Positions 24,384 through 33,602 of a DNA stretch of 64,000 bases are shown in pieces. Location: contig NC_092322.1 in the NCBI RefSeq assembly GCF_036785885.1, positions 15,770,466-15,834,465 on the forward strand, given 5' to 3'. Positions within the stretch are counted from its first letter, which is position 1, and each line of letters begins with the position of its first letter. The translations under genes were made by a program, and so were the position numbers. Source of the stretch: Coffea arabica (Eukaryota; Streptophyta; Magnoliopsida; Gentianales; Rubiaceae). The notes beneath the pieces are model-generated. The model made no database searches and had not been told where the DNA came from. It worked only from the letters and a program-made list of their open reading frames with translations.

Positions 24384-24545
24384 CGGGCCCCACAGGGTGA
24401 GCTGACTCCACGAGATAAGCGGGCCCCACGAGGATGAACGGACCCCACAAGGTGAGCGGTCCCCACGGATAAACGGACCCCACAGGATGAGTGGGCCCCA
24501 CAGGATGGACGGACCCCACCAAATGAACGGGCCCCACCAGATGAA
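24384..24545 (-). repeat. Nine 18-bp GC-rich repeats in the leader (element 1)
   Basis: Nine near-perfect units of TTCATCCTGTGGGGCCCG type (minus strand; one of 17 and one of 19 bases) lie between the primer site and gag. The matching array in element 2 is at 25787-25948 with the same total length of 162 bases. Confidence 0.93.
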
Positions 24546-24570
24546 CCTGTCTTGCAAAATATAACAACCA

Positions 24571-24582
24571 GCTCTGATACCA
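24571..24582 (-). promoter_or_regulatory. Primer-binding site, initiator Met-tRNA (element 1)
   Basis: TGGTATCAGAGC on the minus strand, three bases after the 5' LTR, complementary to the 3' end of plant initiator methionine tRNA. Confidence 0.9.
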
Positions 24583-24585
24583 GTT

Positions 24586-25093
24586 TGTTAGGACCGGGCC
24601 AGGAAATAGACAAACTCAAGTTAGCACAAAATAGGCGGTATAACCGACCATATAATAGATAGGCGGTAGATACCAGTCATATAATAATTAGGCGGTAAAA
24701 CCGACCATATAAAGACGGATAACAAAGCAAATAAAAGACACAGAAGATTTACGTGGTTCGGTCAAATTGACCTACGTCCACGGGCGAGAAAGGAGCAATA
24801 TTTCTACTATGAAGAAGAAATACAAAAGCCGTAGGAAAGTGGTTCCTAGGCCAATAGGCACTTACAAAAGAGTTTAGAAAATATTCCTAAACTCAAAACA
24901 AGAGAGCCTAAAATATTTGACTAAATGGGCTAAATGACTCAAGAAGCTAATAGCCCATATAACTCTCTTGAGTGGTGCAATTAACTTCAACATATGAGGC
25001 CTATATTTATAGGCGCAAAATGGAAAGCATCCTTAGCTTTCCTCCGATGTGGGACGAACCACAATTCTTTGGTCAACAATTGCGGCTTCAACA
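24586..25093 (-). repeat. 5' LTR of Copia element 1
   Basis: 508 bases, TG..CA ends, with a TATAAATATA motif (on the minus strand, near 25006-25015) as a likely TATA box for element transcription. Only about four differences by eye from the facing 5' LTR of element 2. Confidence 0.93.
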
Positions 25094-25098
25094 TAAGT

Positions 25099-25233
25099 GA
25101 CTAAACCCTTTTGACTCGTCTTGATAGAAGAAGTGTGGTGATACAAAAATGATCACCTAATCAAATGGCAAGACCTGACTTGGATCATACACAAGAGTCA
25201 AATCCATTTGCAGCCTAATAGACACTAAATTCA
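25099..25233. other. Short spacer between the two Copia elements
   Basis: 135 bases of original cluster sequence between the target duplications of the two elements. It includes GACTAAACCCTTTTGAC, which matches the spacer after CN2 near 54418 (GACTAAACCCTTTGAAAC). Both elements therefore landed in the spacer between CN1 and CNL1. Confidence 0.7.
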
Positions 25234-25238
25234 GTTAA

Positions 25239-25746
25239 TGTTGAAGCCGCAATTGCTGACCAAAGAATTGTGGTTCGTCCCACATCGGAGGAAAGCTAAG
25301 GATGCTTTTCATTTTGCGCCTATAAATATAGGCCTCATATGTTGAAGTTAATTGCACCACTCAAGAGAGTTATATGGGCTATTAGCTTCTTGAGTCATTT
25401 AGCCCATTTAGTCAAATATTTTAGACTCTCTTGTTTTGAGTTTAGGAATATTTTCTAAACTCTTTTGTAAGTGCCTATTGGCCTAGGAACCACTTTCCTA
25501 CGGCTTTTGTATTTCTTCTTCATAGTAGAAATATTGCTCCTTTCTCGCCCGTGGACGTAGGTCAATTTGACCGAACCACGTAAATCTTCTGTGTCTTTTA
25601 TTTGCTTTGTTATCCGTCTTTATATGGTCGGTTTTACCGCCTAATTATTATATGACTGGTATCTACCGCCTATCTATTATATGGTCGGTTATACCGCCTA
25701 CTTTGTGCTAACTTGAGTTTGTCTATTTCCTGGCCCGGTCCTAACA
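25239..25746 (+). repeat. 5' LTR of Copia element 2
   Basis: 508 bases starting TGTTGAAGCC and ending GGTCCTAACA, with TATAAATATA at 25321-25330. It differs from its own 3' LTR at about eight positions but from the element 1 5' LTR at about four. Confidence 0.93.
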
Positions 25747-25749
25747 AAC

Positions 25750-25761
25750 TGGTATCAGAGC
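25750..25761 (+). promoter_or_regulatory. Primer-binding site, initiator Met-tRNA (element 2)
   Basis: TGGTATCAGAGC, three bases after the 5' LTR, the classic plant LTR-retrotransposon primer site. Confidence 0.92.
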
Positions 25762-25786
25762 TGGTTGTTATATTTTGCAAGACAGG

Positions 25787-25948
25787 TTCATCTGGTGGGG
25801 CCCGTTCATCTGGTGGGGTCCGTCCATCCTGTGGGGCCCACTCATCCTGTGGGATCCGTTTATCCGTGGGGCCCGCTCACCTTGTGGGGTCCGTTCATCC
25901 CCGTGGGGCTCGCTTATCTCGTGGGGTCCGCTCACCCTGTGGGGCCCG
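25787..25948 (+). repeat. Nine 18-bp GC-rich repeats in the leader (element 2)
   Basis: Units such as TTCATCTGGTGGGGCCCG, TCCATCCTGTGGGGCCCA and CTCACCCTGTGGGGCCCG, nine in all (one of 17 and one of 19 bases), between primer site and gag. GGGGCCC/GGGGTCC cores recur every 18 bases. All forward frames are largely open through the array, so ORFs here are by-products. Confidence 0.93.
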
Positions 25949-26018
25949 CTCACGAAACTTGCATATTTGTTTGACCAGTTTTTGAGACAAATTTCAGGTT
26001 ATAGATTTTGTGGCAACA

Positions 26019-27119
26019 ATGACGATAACAAAGACTGTTGTCGAGAAATTCGACACGAATGTCAACTTCGGCATGTGGCAGCTCAAGATGGAGGCCATTC
26101 TTGTTCAAGACGGAGTTGACTTGGCAATTCAAGGAATTGAGAAAAAGCCAGAAGATGTGACAGATGCAAATTTTGCTGAGATGGATAAGAAGGCAAGATC
26201 CAGTATTATCCTAAATCTCTCCGATGAGGTATTGCGTGAGGTAGCAACGGAGACTTCGGCCAAGGCTATGTGGGATAAATTGAAAGCCTTGTATATGAAG
26301 AAGACAGTCGAGAATCGGCTATATTTGAAGCAGAGTTTGTACATGCTTCGGATGTCTGAAGGTACATCTATACTCTCCCATCTTGATAAATTTGATTCCA
26401 TTATTATGGATTTGGAGAATATAGATTCGAAAATTGATGATGAAGATCAGGTCCTATTACTTTTATGTTCCCTTCCTCAGTCCTTTAAGCATTTCCGTGA
26501 TATTATGATTTATGGAAAGGAAACAATTTCGTATCGAAAAATTAAATCTGCAGTAAAATTTAAAGAGCAGATAGATAGGGATATTACTGGGAAAACTAGT
26601 GGGAGTCAAGCCGATGGCTTGTTTGTTCGGGGTAGATCTGAAAGGAGAAATACAGAAAATAGAAGTAGATCCAAATCCAGACATAAAAATGTGGTGTGCA
26701 ACTATTGTAAAAAGAAGGGCCATATTATCTCTGATTGCTTTAAATTGAAAAATAAAGAAAAGCAAAAGGAGAAAAGGAGTGAAACCACCGAGGCTAGTAT
26801 TGCCGTTGATGAGAATGATGGAACTATTTTCTGTGCAACAGAAAATAATTTTAGGTCTAACAATGAGTGGATTTTAGATTCGGGTTGTTCATATCATATG
26901 TGTCCCAATAGGGATTGGTTTTCAACATATGAATCAACTGAAGGTGGAGTTGTCTTAATGGGCAACAACGCTGTTTGTAAAGTTGTTGGCAAAGGCACAA
27001 TCCGGATTAAAATGTACCATGGTATTGTGAGGACGCTCACAAATGTTAGACATGTTCCAGATTTGAAGAAAAATCTCATCTCTTTGGGCACTCTTGAGTC
27101 TATCGGGTGCAGGTATTGA
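26019..27119 (+). pseudogene. Copia gag-protease up to a premature stop (element 2)
   Basis: Starts at ATG 26019 ([12 protein letters not shown]). Gag core with [16 protein letters not shown]; zinc knuckle [14 protein letters not shown] at codons 227-240; protease [11 protein letters not shown] near codon 285. Translation would stop at TGA 27117-27119. There element 1 has two different codons (Ser-Cys), so element 2 carries a nonsense change and an adjacent missense change. The stop lies before the integrase, so this copy makes only gag and protease unless the stop is read through. Confidence 0.88.
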
Positions 27120-29966
27120 GGTGGAGATGGAGTTCTCAAAATCACTCGAGGAGCTCTTGTTGTTATGAAGGCACACAGATCTGGTACTTTGTATATTTTG
27201 CAGGGATCTACTGTGACAGGTGCTGCTGCTGTTTCAACATCATCTTTGTCAGATACAGACATCACCAAACTATGGCATATGCGTTTGGGGCACATGAGCG
27301 AAAAAGGCTTGGGCATACTAAGCAAAAGAGGACTTCTGTGTGTACAAAGTACCGGTCCATTGGAATTCTGTGAACATTGTATTTTTGGGAAGCAGAAAAG
27401 AGTTAGCTTCAGTTCACCAGCAATTCACAAGACAAAAGGCACTCTTGATTACATTCATTCAGATCTATGGGGTCCTTCTCGTGCTCCTTCTAAAGGTGGT
27501 GCCAGGTACATGTTGACTTTCATTGATGATTATTCAAGAAAAGTTTGGGTCTATTTTTTTAAGCATAAAAATAATGTTTTCCTAACTTTCAAACAATGGA
27601 AAGTTTTGATTGAGAAACAAGCAGGAAAACATGTTAAACGGTTGAGAACAGATAATGGTATGGAATTTTGTGGAGGTGAATTTAATGAATTTTACAAAAA
27701 TGAAGGAATTGTTCGGCATCACACAGTCAGGATGACGCCTCAACAAAATGGTGTGGCTGAACGTATGAACAGAACGCTTTTGGAGAGAGCAAGATGTATG
27801 ATCTCCAATGCAGGGTTGACAAACGACTTTTGGGCAGAGGCGATTAATATGGCCTGTTATATTGTCAACTGTTCTCCTTCTGCATCTCTTGATTTCAAAA
27901 CTCCTGAGGAAGTTTGGTCAGGTACTCCTGCTGATTACTTCAATTTAAAAGTTTTTAGGTGTCCAGCATACATGCATGTGAATGATGGAAAATTAGAGCC
28001 TAGGGCTAAAAAGTGCATTTTTCTTGGATATGCTTCTGGGGTGAAAGGATACAGATTATGGTATCCTGATCCCAAATCCCCAAAATTTGTAATCAGTAGA
28101 GATGTTACTTTTGATGAATTATCTATGTTATCTTCCAAGAAGGAGTCTTCTAGTCCTTGTACTACTGATAGTACACAGAAGCAGGTGGAGCTTGATATTG
28201 GCAGTTCTGGTCCTTCTCAATCCAAATCTTCTATTCAGCAAGTGCCAGTAGATGCACTTGAATCTACTATTGAAAATAGTTCAGAAGAAGAGGAGTATTT
28301 CATAGCCAGAGATAGACAAACGAGAGACATTCGACCACCACAAAGATATGCAAATTTAGTTGCATATGCTTTGTCTGTTGCAGAAGAAACTGATGCAGTT
28401 GGCGAGCCTTCCACCTATTCAGAAGCAGTTTCTTGTGATGATTCTACAAAGTGGTTGATTGCGATGAATGAAGAAATCGAATCTTTTCATCAGAATGAAA
28501 CTTGGGTTCTTGTAAAGCCGCCGTCAGCTAAGAAAATTGTTGGTTGCAAGTGGGTCTTCAAGAAAAAGCAAGGTATTCCAGGGGTTGAAGATGCAAGGTA
28601 TAAAGCACGATTAGTTGCAAAGGGCTATAGTCAGATACAAGGTGTTGATTTTAATGATATATTCTCACCTGTTGTTAAACATAACTCTATTCGTGTTTTG
28701 CTTGCTTTAGTTGCCATGTATAATTTGGAGTTAGAACAGCTCGACGTTAAGACAGCTTTCTTACATGGCGAACTTGAAGAACAAATTTATATGAGACAAC
28801 CCCAGGGTTTTGAAATTGAAGGTAAGGAAGACCATGTTTGTTTGTTGAAGAAATCCTTATATGGATTGAAACAGTCTCCAAGACAATGGTATAAGAGGTT
28901 TGATTCCTTTATGTTGGGTCATGGTTATTTGAGGAGCATGTATGATAGTTGTGTTTACTTCCGGAAGTTAAGTGATGGTTCTTTCATTTATTTGCTGCTT
29001 TATGTTGATGACATGCTCATTGCTGCCAAGAATTTGTCAGAAATTCACACCTTGAAACTGCAGTTAAATAGTGAATTTGAAATGAAAGATTTAGGAGCAG
29101 TTAAGAAAATTCTTGGCATGGATATCAATCGAGATCGAGGAGTAGGAAAGTTATTTTTGACCCAGAAAAATTACCTTGAGAAAGTCTTGGAGCGTTTTGG
29201 CATGAAAGATGCTAAACCAGTATCTACTCCTCTTGCTAGCCATTTTCGGCTATCTGCTGCTCAATCACCACAATCAGATGAAGAGAAAGATTATATGGCA
29301 CGGGTTCCTTATTCCAGTGCAGTCGGCAGTATTATGTATGCAATGGTTTGTACTCGTCCAGATATTGCACAAGCAGTCAGTGTTGTTAGCAGATATATGT
29401 CTTGCCCTGGTAAAACACATTGGCAGGCTGTGAAGTGGATTCTCAGATACTTGCGAGGTACTTCAAATGCATGTTTGGAGTTTGGAAGAAATAATAACAC
29501 TTTGGTTGGTTTTGTAGACTCAGACTACGCTGGGGATCTTGACAGGAGAAGATCGCTTTCAGGCTATGTATTTTGCATTGACGGTTGTGCTGTCAGTTGG
29601 AAAGCTACTCTACAACCTGTCGTAGCTTTGTCTACTACAGAAGCAGAATATATGGCTGTGACCGAGGCAATCAAAGAAGCCTTGTGGTTGAAGAGTTTAT
29701 TTAGCGAGTTAAGTCTATATCAAGGTGTTACTGATATTCACTGTGATAGTCAAAGTGCCATACACTTGACTAAAGATCAGATGTATCATGAGAGGACGAA
29801 ACACATTGATGTGAAGTATCACTTCATTCGGGATATCATTGCTGAGGGAAAAGTTCTTATTCAGAAAATCAATACTAAGGACAATCCAGCCGATATGTTT
29901 ACGAAACCTCTTCCAGTTTACAAGTTCAAGCAGTGTTTGGACTTGGTTGGTGTTCGTTATTGGTGA
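27120..29966 (+). pseudogene. Copia integrase, RT and RNase H downstream of the stop (element 2)
   Basis: The same frame as gag stays open to TGA at 29964-29966. Integrase has [14 protein letters not shown] with CEHC, and the D,D-E residues in [15 protein letters not shown] and [12 protein letters not shown] has [12 protein letters not shown] and YVDDM; RNase H has [16 protein letters not shown] and [11 protein letters not shown]. Protein identity to element 1 is very high, so both arose recently from one active lineage. The only break is the upstream TGA. Confidence 0.85.
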
Positions 29967-30032
29967 TTTAAGCCCATTGGGGCTTATATGAAGAAGGTGG
30001 AGCAAGTTTATAATCTCTCGATGTTGCGGACT

Positions 30033-30048
30033 CACCAAGGTGGAGATT
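30033..30048 (+). promoter_or_regulatory. Polypurine tract of Copia element 2
   Basis: CACCAAGGTGGAGATT abuts the 3' LTR start at 30049; identical to that of element 1. Confidence 0.75.
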
Positions 30049-30556
30049 TGTTGAAGCCGCAATTGCTGACCAAAGAATTGTGGTTCGTCCCACATCGGAG
30101 GAAAGCTAAGGATGCTTTCCATTTTGCGCCTATAAATATAGGCCTCATATGTTGAAGTTAATTGCACCATTCAAGAGAGTTATATGGGCTATTAGGTTCT
30201 TGAGTCATTTAATCCATTTAGTCAAATATTTTAGGCTCTCTTGTTTTGAGTTTAGGAATATTTTCTAAACTCTTTTGTAAGTGCCTATTGGCCTAGGAAC
30301 CACTTTCCTACGGCTTTTGTATTTCTTCTTCATAGTAGAAATATTGCTCCTTTCTCGCCCGTGGACGTAGGTCAATTTGACCGAACCACGTAAATCTTCT
30401 ATGTCTTTTATTTGCTTTGTTATCCGTCTTTATATGGTCGGTTTTACCGCCTAATTATTATATGGCTGGTATCTACCGCCTATCTATTATATGGTCGGTT
30501 ATACCGCCTACTTTGTGCTAACTTGAGTTTGTCTATTTCCTGGCCCGGTCCTAACA
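30049..30556 (+). repeat. 3' LTR of Copia element 2
   Basis: 508 bases, TG..CA ends. It shares some variants with the 3' LTR of element 1 (ATGGCTGGT) that both 5' LTRs lack. Confidence 0.93.
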
Positions 30557-30561
30557 GTTAA

Positions 30562-31563
30562 GTCCAACACAAGAGTCAGGCATTTTTTCTATACTACCTA
30601 AAAGTCACATTTTAATCATGTTGATTAGATTCAACTTTATTCTTTCTTCATGTTCTAACCTGAATATCAGAGTTTAAGCAAGGGTTATAGCCCAGCATTT
30701 GACTAGTAGACTAGACAAGTAGTAGACTAGGAGGCAGAAGATCAATAGAAGGTAACAGAAAAATGGAAAGACTAGTACAGGATTTGAAGTCCTTGCCATC
30801 AGCATATAGTGCTACAAGTGCGAACACATGATAAATGTGCCAAAGGCTCGAAGAGTTGAGAACAAAGATGGTTACCACGAGGAAGACAATCCGCAATACA
30901 CACGCCACTCCAGACGCTCGACACTTACAGAGCAACCAAAGGAAACTTTAAGCCCTGCTAGAGCTGGACTCAAACGGATCGCTTTGGGGAATGAATAAAA
31001 GGGTTCAGTAGGAAAACTAGGAATAGCATCTAATTTGCTGGTTGAGCTGCATGGATGCCTTCTCAGCTTGGAACTCAAGCAAATGGTTCAATAGCAAATG
31101 ATTGCAGGTACCTAGCTGCTGAATGAGCAACTAAGTTCACAGAAGCAAACGGGAGAACTTTCAACGAAGAAATCAAAATTAAATTACTAACCTTGAATTC
31201 CAAGTGTTTACCTCAAAAGCAAACGGGAGAACTTGAAAGTTGAAATAAGGACTCATTAGATAGTTATTCTTGCCAGCTGAGGTGAAACTTTGAAAGTTTG
31301 ACCAACTCATTAAATATGTCGTCGTACTGTTCCTATAGTTATTTCCAATATTTTGCCTCGGACCCCTACCCCTTTTATGTCTATTTGTTGAAGATAAATA
31401 AGAAGAAATCTCTTTCCAAGAAACTTACATCCTTGCCATGCATGATGGAACTCGACATTTCTTGCCAAATAGTAATGCAGGAAGTATTTCGCATTATATC
31501 CTGTCAAAGTTCTCTAAACCCACCCCCTCCCCCGCGGGTGCGGCCCCAAAAAAAAAAAAAAAA
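30562..31563. repeat. Module spacer 3' of CNL1, paralogous to 54430-55080
   Basis: GTTATAGCCCAGCATTT, ACTAGGAGGC, GACAATCCGCAA and TGGGGAATG-type blocks occur in the same order at 54430-55080 in module II. This shows the common origin of the two modules. No coding region is visible. Some blocks could be distal 3' UTR exons of CNL1, since a splice donor follows the CNL1 stop. Confidence 0.65.
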
Positions 31564-32661
31564 CTCTGGAGGTGTCTGCTGCCATGGGTGCCCTGGTACC
31601 GGAAAACTGTCCTAATATTTTGTTATTCACGTCCACTTCTTCTACTATACTACTATAAAGAAAGTAACGTGACTTAATAACTCTGTTTGGGCTGTAAGTG
31701 GGGGCTTAAATTCCACCTGCAGTAAAAAAAATTTCAGGGTTATGTCAAAATACTTTCTTGGTTTATTAAGGTCTGTGTCTCTACTAGTCCCTAATACAAA
31801 GTCTTTTTAGACTCCCCTCTTCTTTAGTCTAGGATAGATGGATTATACAATAATTATCGTTTTCGAAAAAAAAAACTCCAAAAAAAATAACCCCTCCCCC
31901 CCCCGCCCTAGGCGGCCCAAAAAAAAAAAACAACTCTGGAGGTGTCTATTGCCACGAGTGCCTAGGTACTGAAAAACTGTCCTAACATTTTGTCATTCAC
32001 GTCCACTTCTTCTACTGTAAAGAAAGTAATGTGACTTAATAACTCTGTCGATTCAAAATCACTGAGCTTAGCTCATTGGCCACCAAGGTGAGTCTTAAGA
32101 TCCTGCTTGGACTATAAGTGGGGGTTTAAATTCCACCTACAGTAAAAAAAAATTTCAGAGTTATGCCAAAATACTCTCTTGGTTTATTAAGGTCTGTGTC
32201 TCTATTAGTCCCTAACACAAAGCTTCTTTAGGCTTCCCTCTCCTCTAGTCTAGAATAGATAGGTTATATAATAGTTGTCGTCTTTGGAAAAAAAAAAAAA
32301 ATCTCCGGAAAAAATAACCCCCCTTGCGGCCCAAAAAAAAAAAAACTCTGGAGGTGTCTATTACCACGGATGCCCTGGTATTGGGGCTGCAAATGAGTCG
32401 AGTCGAGTCGAGTTTTGGCCTTATCGAGTAGAGCCTTGACTTAATTTCATCGAACTCGAGCTCGAGCTCGACGAGCTGGCAATTTTGAAGCTCGAGCTCG
32501 AAAAAAATAAAAATAATTATTTTATTTTTTTAATAAATAAATAAAATAATATTTTTTCTTAATAAATAATAAAATATTAAGGATATTTATGTAATTTTAC
32601 TATTAAAATTAAAAAATATAAAATATATATACTTAAAATAAAAAAAATTATATATATACTT

Positions 32662-32720
<59 letters not shown>

Positions 32721-33602
32721 ATATATATATATATTCGAACTCGCGAGCCTAACGAGCTTAATATTTTGAGCTCGAGTTCGAGCTCGAATTAGCTCGAACT
32801 CGACTCGAGCTGCTCGCGAGCGGCTCGATTCGTTTGCAACCCTATCTGGTGTCGAAAAACTGTCATAACATTTTGTCATTCACGTCCACTTCTTCTACTA
32901 TAAAGAAAGTAATGTGACTTAATAACTCTGTCGTTTCAAAACCACTGAGCTTAGTTCAGTGGTCACCAAAGTGGGTCTTAAGATCCTGCTTGGGTTATAA
33001 GTGGAGGTTTAAATTCCACCTGCAGTAAAAAAAAAAATCCAAGGTTATGTCAAAACACTCTCTTGATTTATTAAAGTCTGTCTCTACTAGTCCCTAACAG
33101 GAAGCCTCTTTAGACTCCCCTCTCTTCTAATCTAGGATAGATAGATTATACAATAGTTGTTGTCTGCGAAAAAAAAAAAAAACTCCTGAAAAGATAACCC
33201 CACTTGCACCCCAAAAAAAAAAAACCTCTGGAGGTGTCTACTGCCACGGATGCCTTGGTACCAGAAACTGTCCTAAAATTTTGTCATTCACGTCCACTTC
33301 TTCTACTATAAAGAAAGTAATGTAACTTTAATAACTCTGTCGATTCAAAACCACTGAACTTAGTTCAATGGCCATCAAGGTGAGTCTTAAGACCCTGCTT
33401 GGGCTATAAGTGGAGGTTTAAATTCCACTTACAATAAAAAAAATTTCAAGATTATATGCCAAAATACTCTCTTGATTTATTAAGGTCTGTGTCCCTACCC
33501 CCTACTAGTCCCTAACACAAAGCCTCCTTAGGCTCCCCTCTCCTCTAGTCTAGGATAGATAGGTTATATAATAATTATCGTCTCTAGAAAAAAAAAAAAA
33601 AA
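31564..33602 (+). repeat. Tandem array of local sequence plus tRNA-derived SINE, four units
   Basis: Four units start CTCTGGAGGTGTCT at 31564, 31934, 32346 and 33226. The spacings are 370 and 412 bases, then 880 (about 417 without a 463-base insertion). Each unit joins about 110 bases of local sequence, present once in module II near 55110-55210, to a SINE-like body. The body has box A (TTAGCTCAGTGGCCACCAAG), box B (GGGTTTAAATTCCACC), a GTCTGTGTCTCTACTAGTCC segment and an A-tail. Unit 1 lacks the box A part. Because the local flank repeats with the SINE, the array grew by tandem duplication, not by separate insertions. Confidence 0.8.
32382..32844. mobile_element. hAT-type MITE in the SINE array (463 bp)
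   Basis: Begins TGGGGCTGCAAATGAGTCGAG and ends CGATTCGTTTGCAACCCTA, so the termini are inverted repeats. The sub-termini are rich in GAGCTCGAGCTCG, and an (AT)n tract fills the middle (about 32663-32737). 8-mers CCTGGTAT (32374-32381) and TCTGGTGT (32845-32852) match at six of eight places. It interrupts only one of the four SINE-array units, so it is younger than the array. Same family as 50859-51325. Confidence 0.75.

Larger units (their letters stand above)
19777..25093 (-). mobile_element. Copia LTR retrotransposon, element 1 (5317 bp)
   Basis: Complete structure on the minus strand: 508-bp 5' LTR (24586-25093), Met-tRNA primer site (24571-24582), a repeat-rich leader, gag, pol in the order protease-integrase-RT-RNase H, a polypurine tract, and a 507-bp 3' LTR (19777-20283). 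A perfect 5-bp duplication TAAGT flanks it (19772-19776 and 25094-25098). The domain order and protein style (CCHC, DSG, YVDDM) put it in the Tork/TNT1-like Copia group. A single-base deletion near 23737-23739 splits gag from the rest, so this copy is not autonomous. Confidence 0.95.
25239..30556 (+). mobile_element. Copia LTR retrotransposon, element 2 (5318 bp)
   Basis: Same family as element 1 in the opposite orientation. It has a 508-bp 5' LTR (25239-25746), a primer site, the leader repeat array, gag-pol, a polypurine tract and a 508-bp 3' LTR (30049-30556). The perfect 5-bp duplication GTTAA (25234-25238 and 30557-30561) differs from that of element 1, so this was a separate insertion. 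The gag-pol frame is open from 26019 to 29966 except for one in-frame TGA (27117-27119) between protease and integrase. Confidence 0.95.

Noticed and set aside
25713..26119. ORFs of 61-114 codons through the Copia leader repeats, in several frames and on both strands
   Set aside because: They are made by the 18-base repeat period, encode low-complexity Trp/Gly/Pro or Ser/Gly repeats, and sit between primer site and gag. I treat them as by-products of the array.
19777..30556. The Copia pair as a single inverted duplication
   Set aside because: Each element has its own perfect and different 5-bp target duplication, so two insertions are required.
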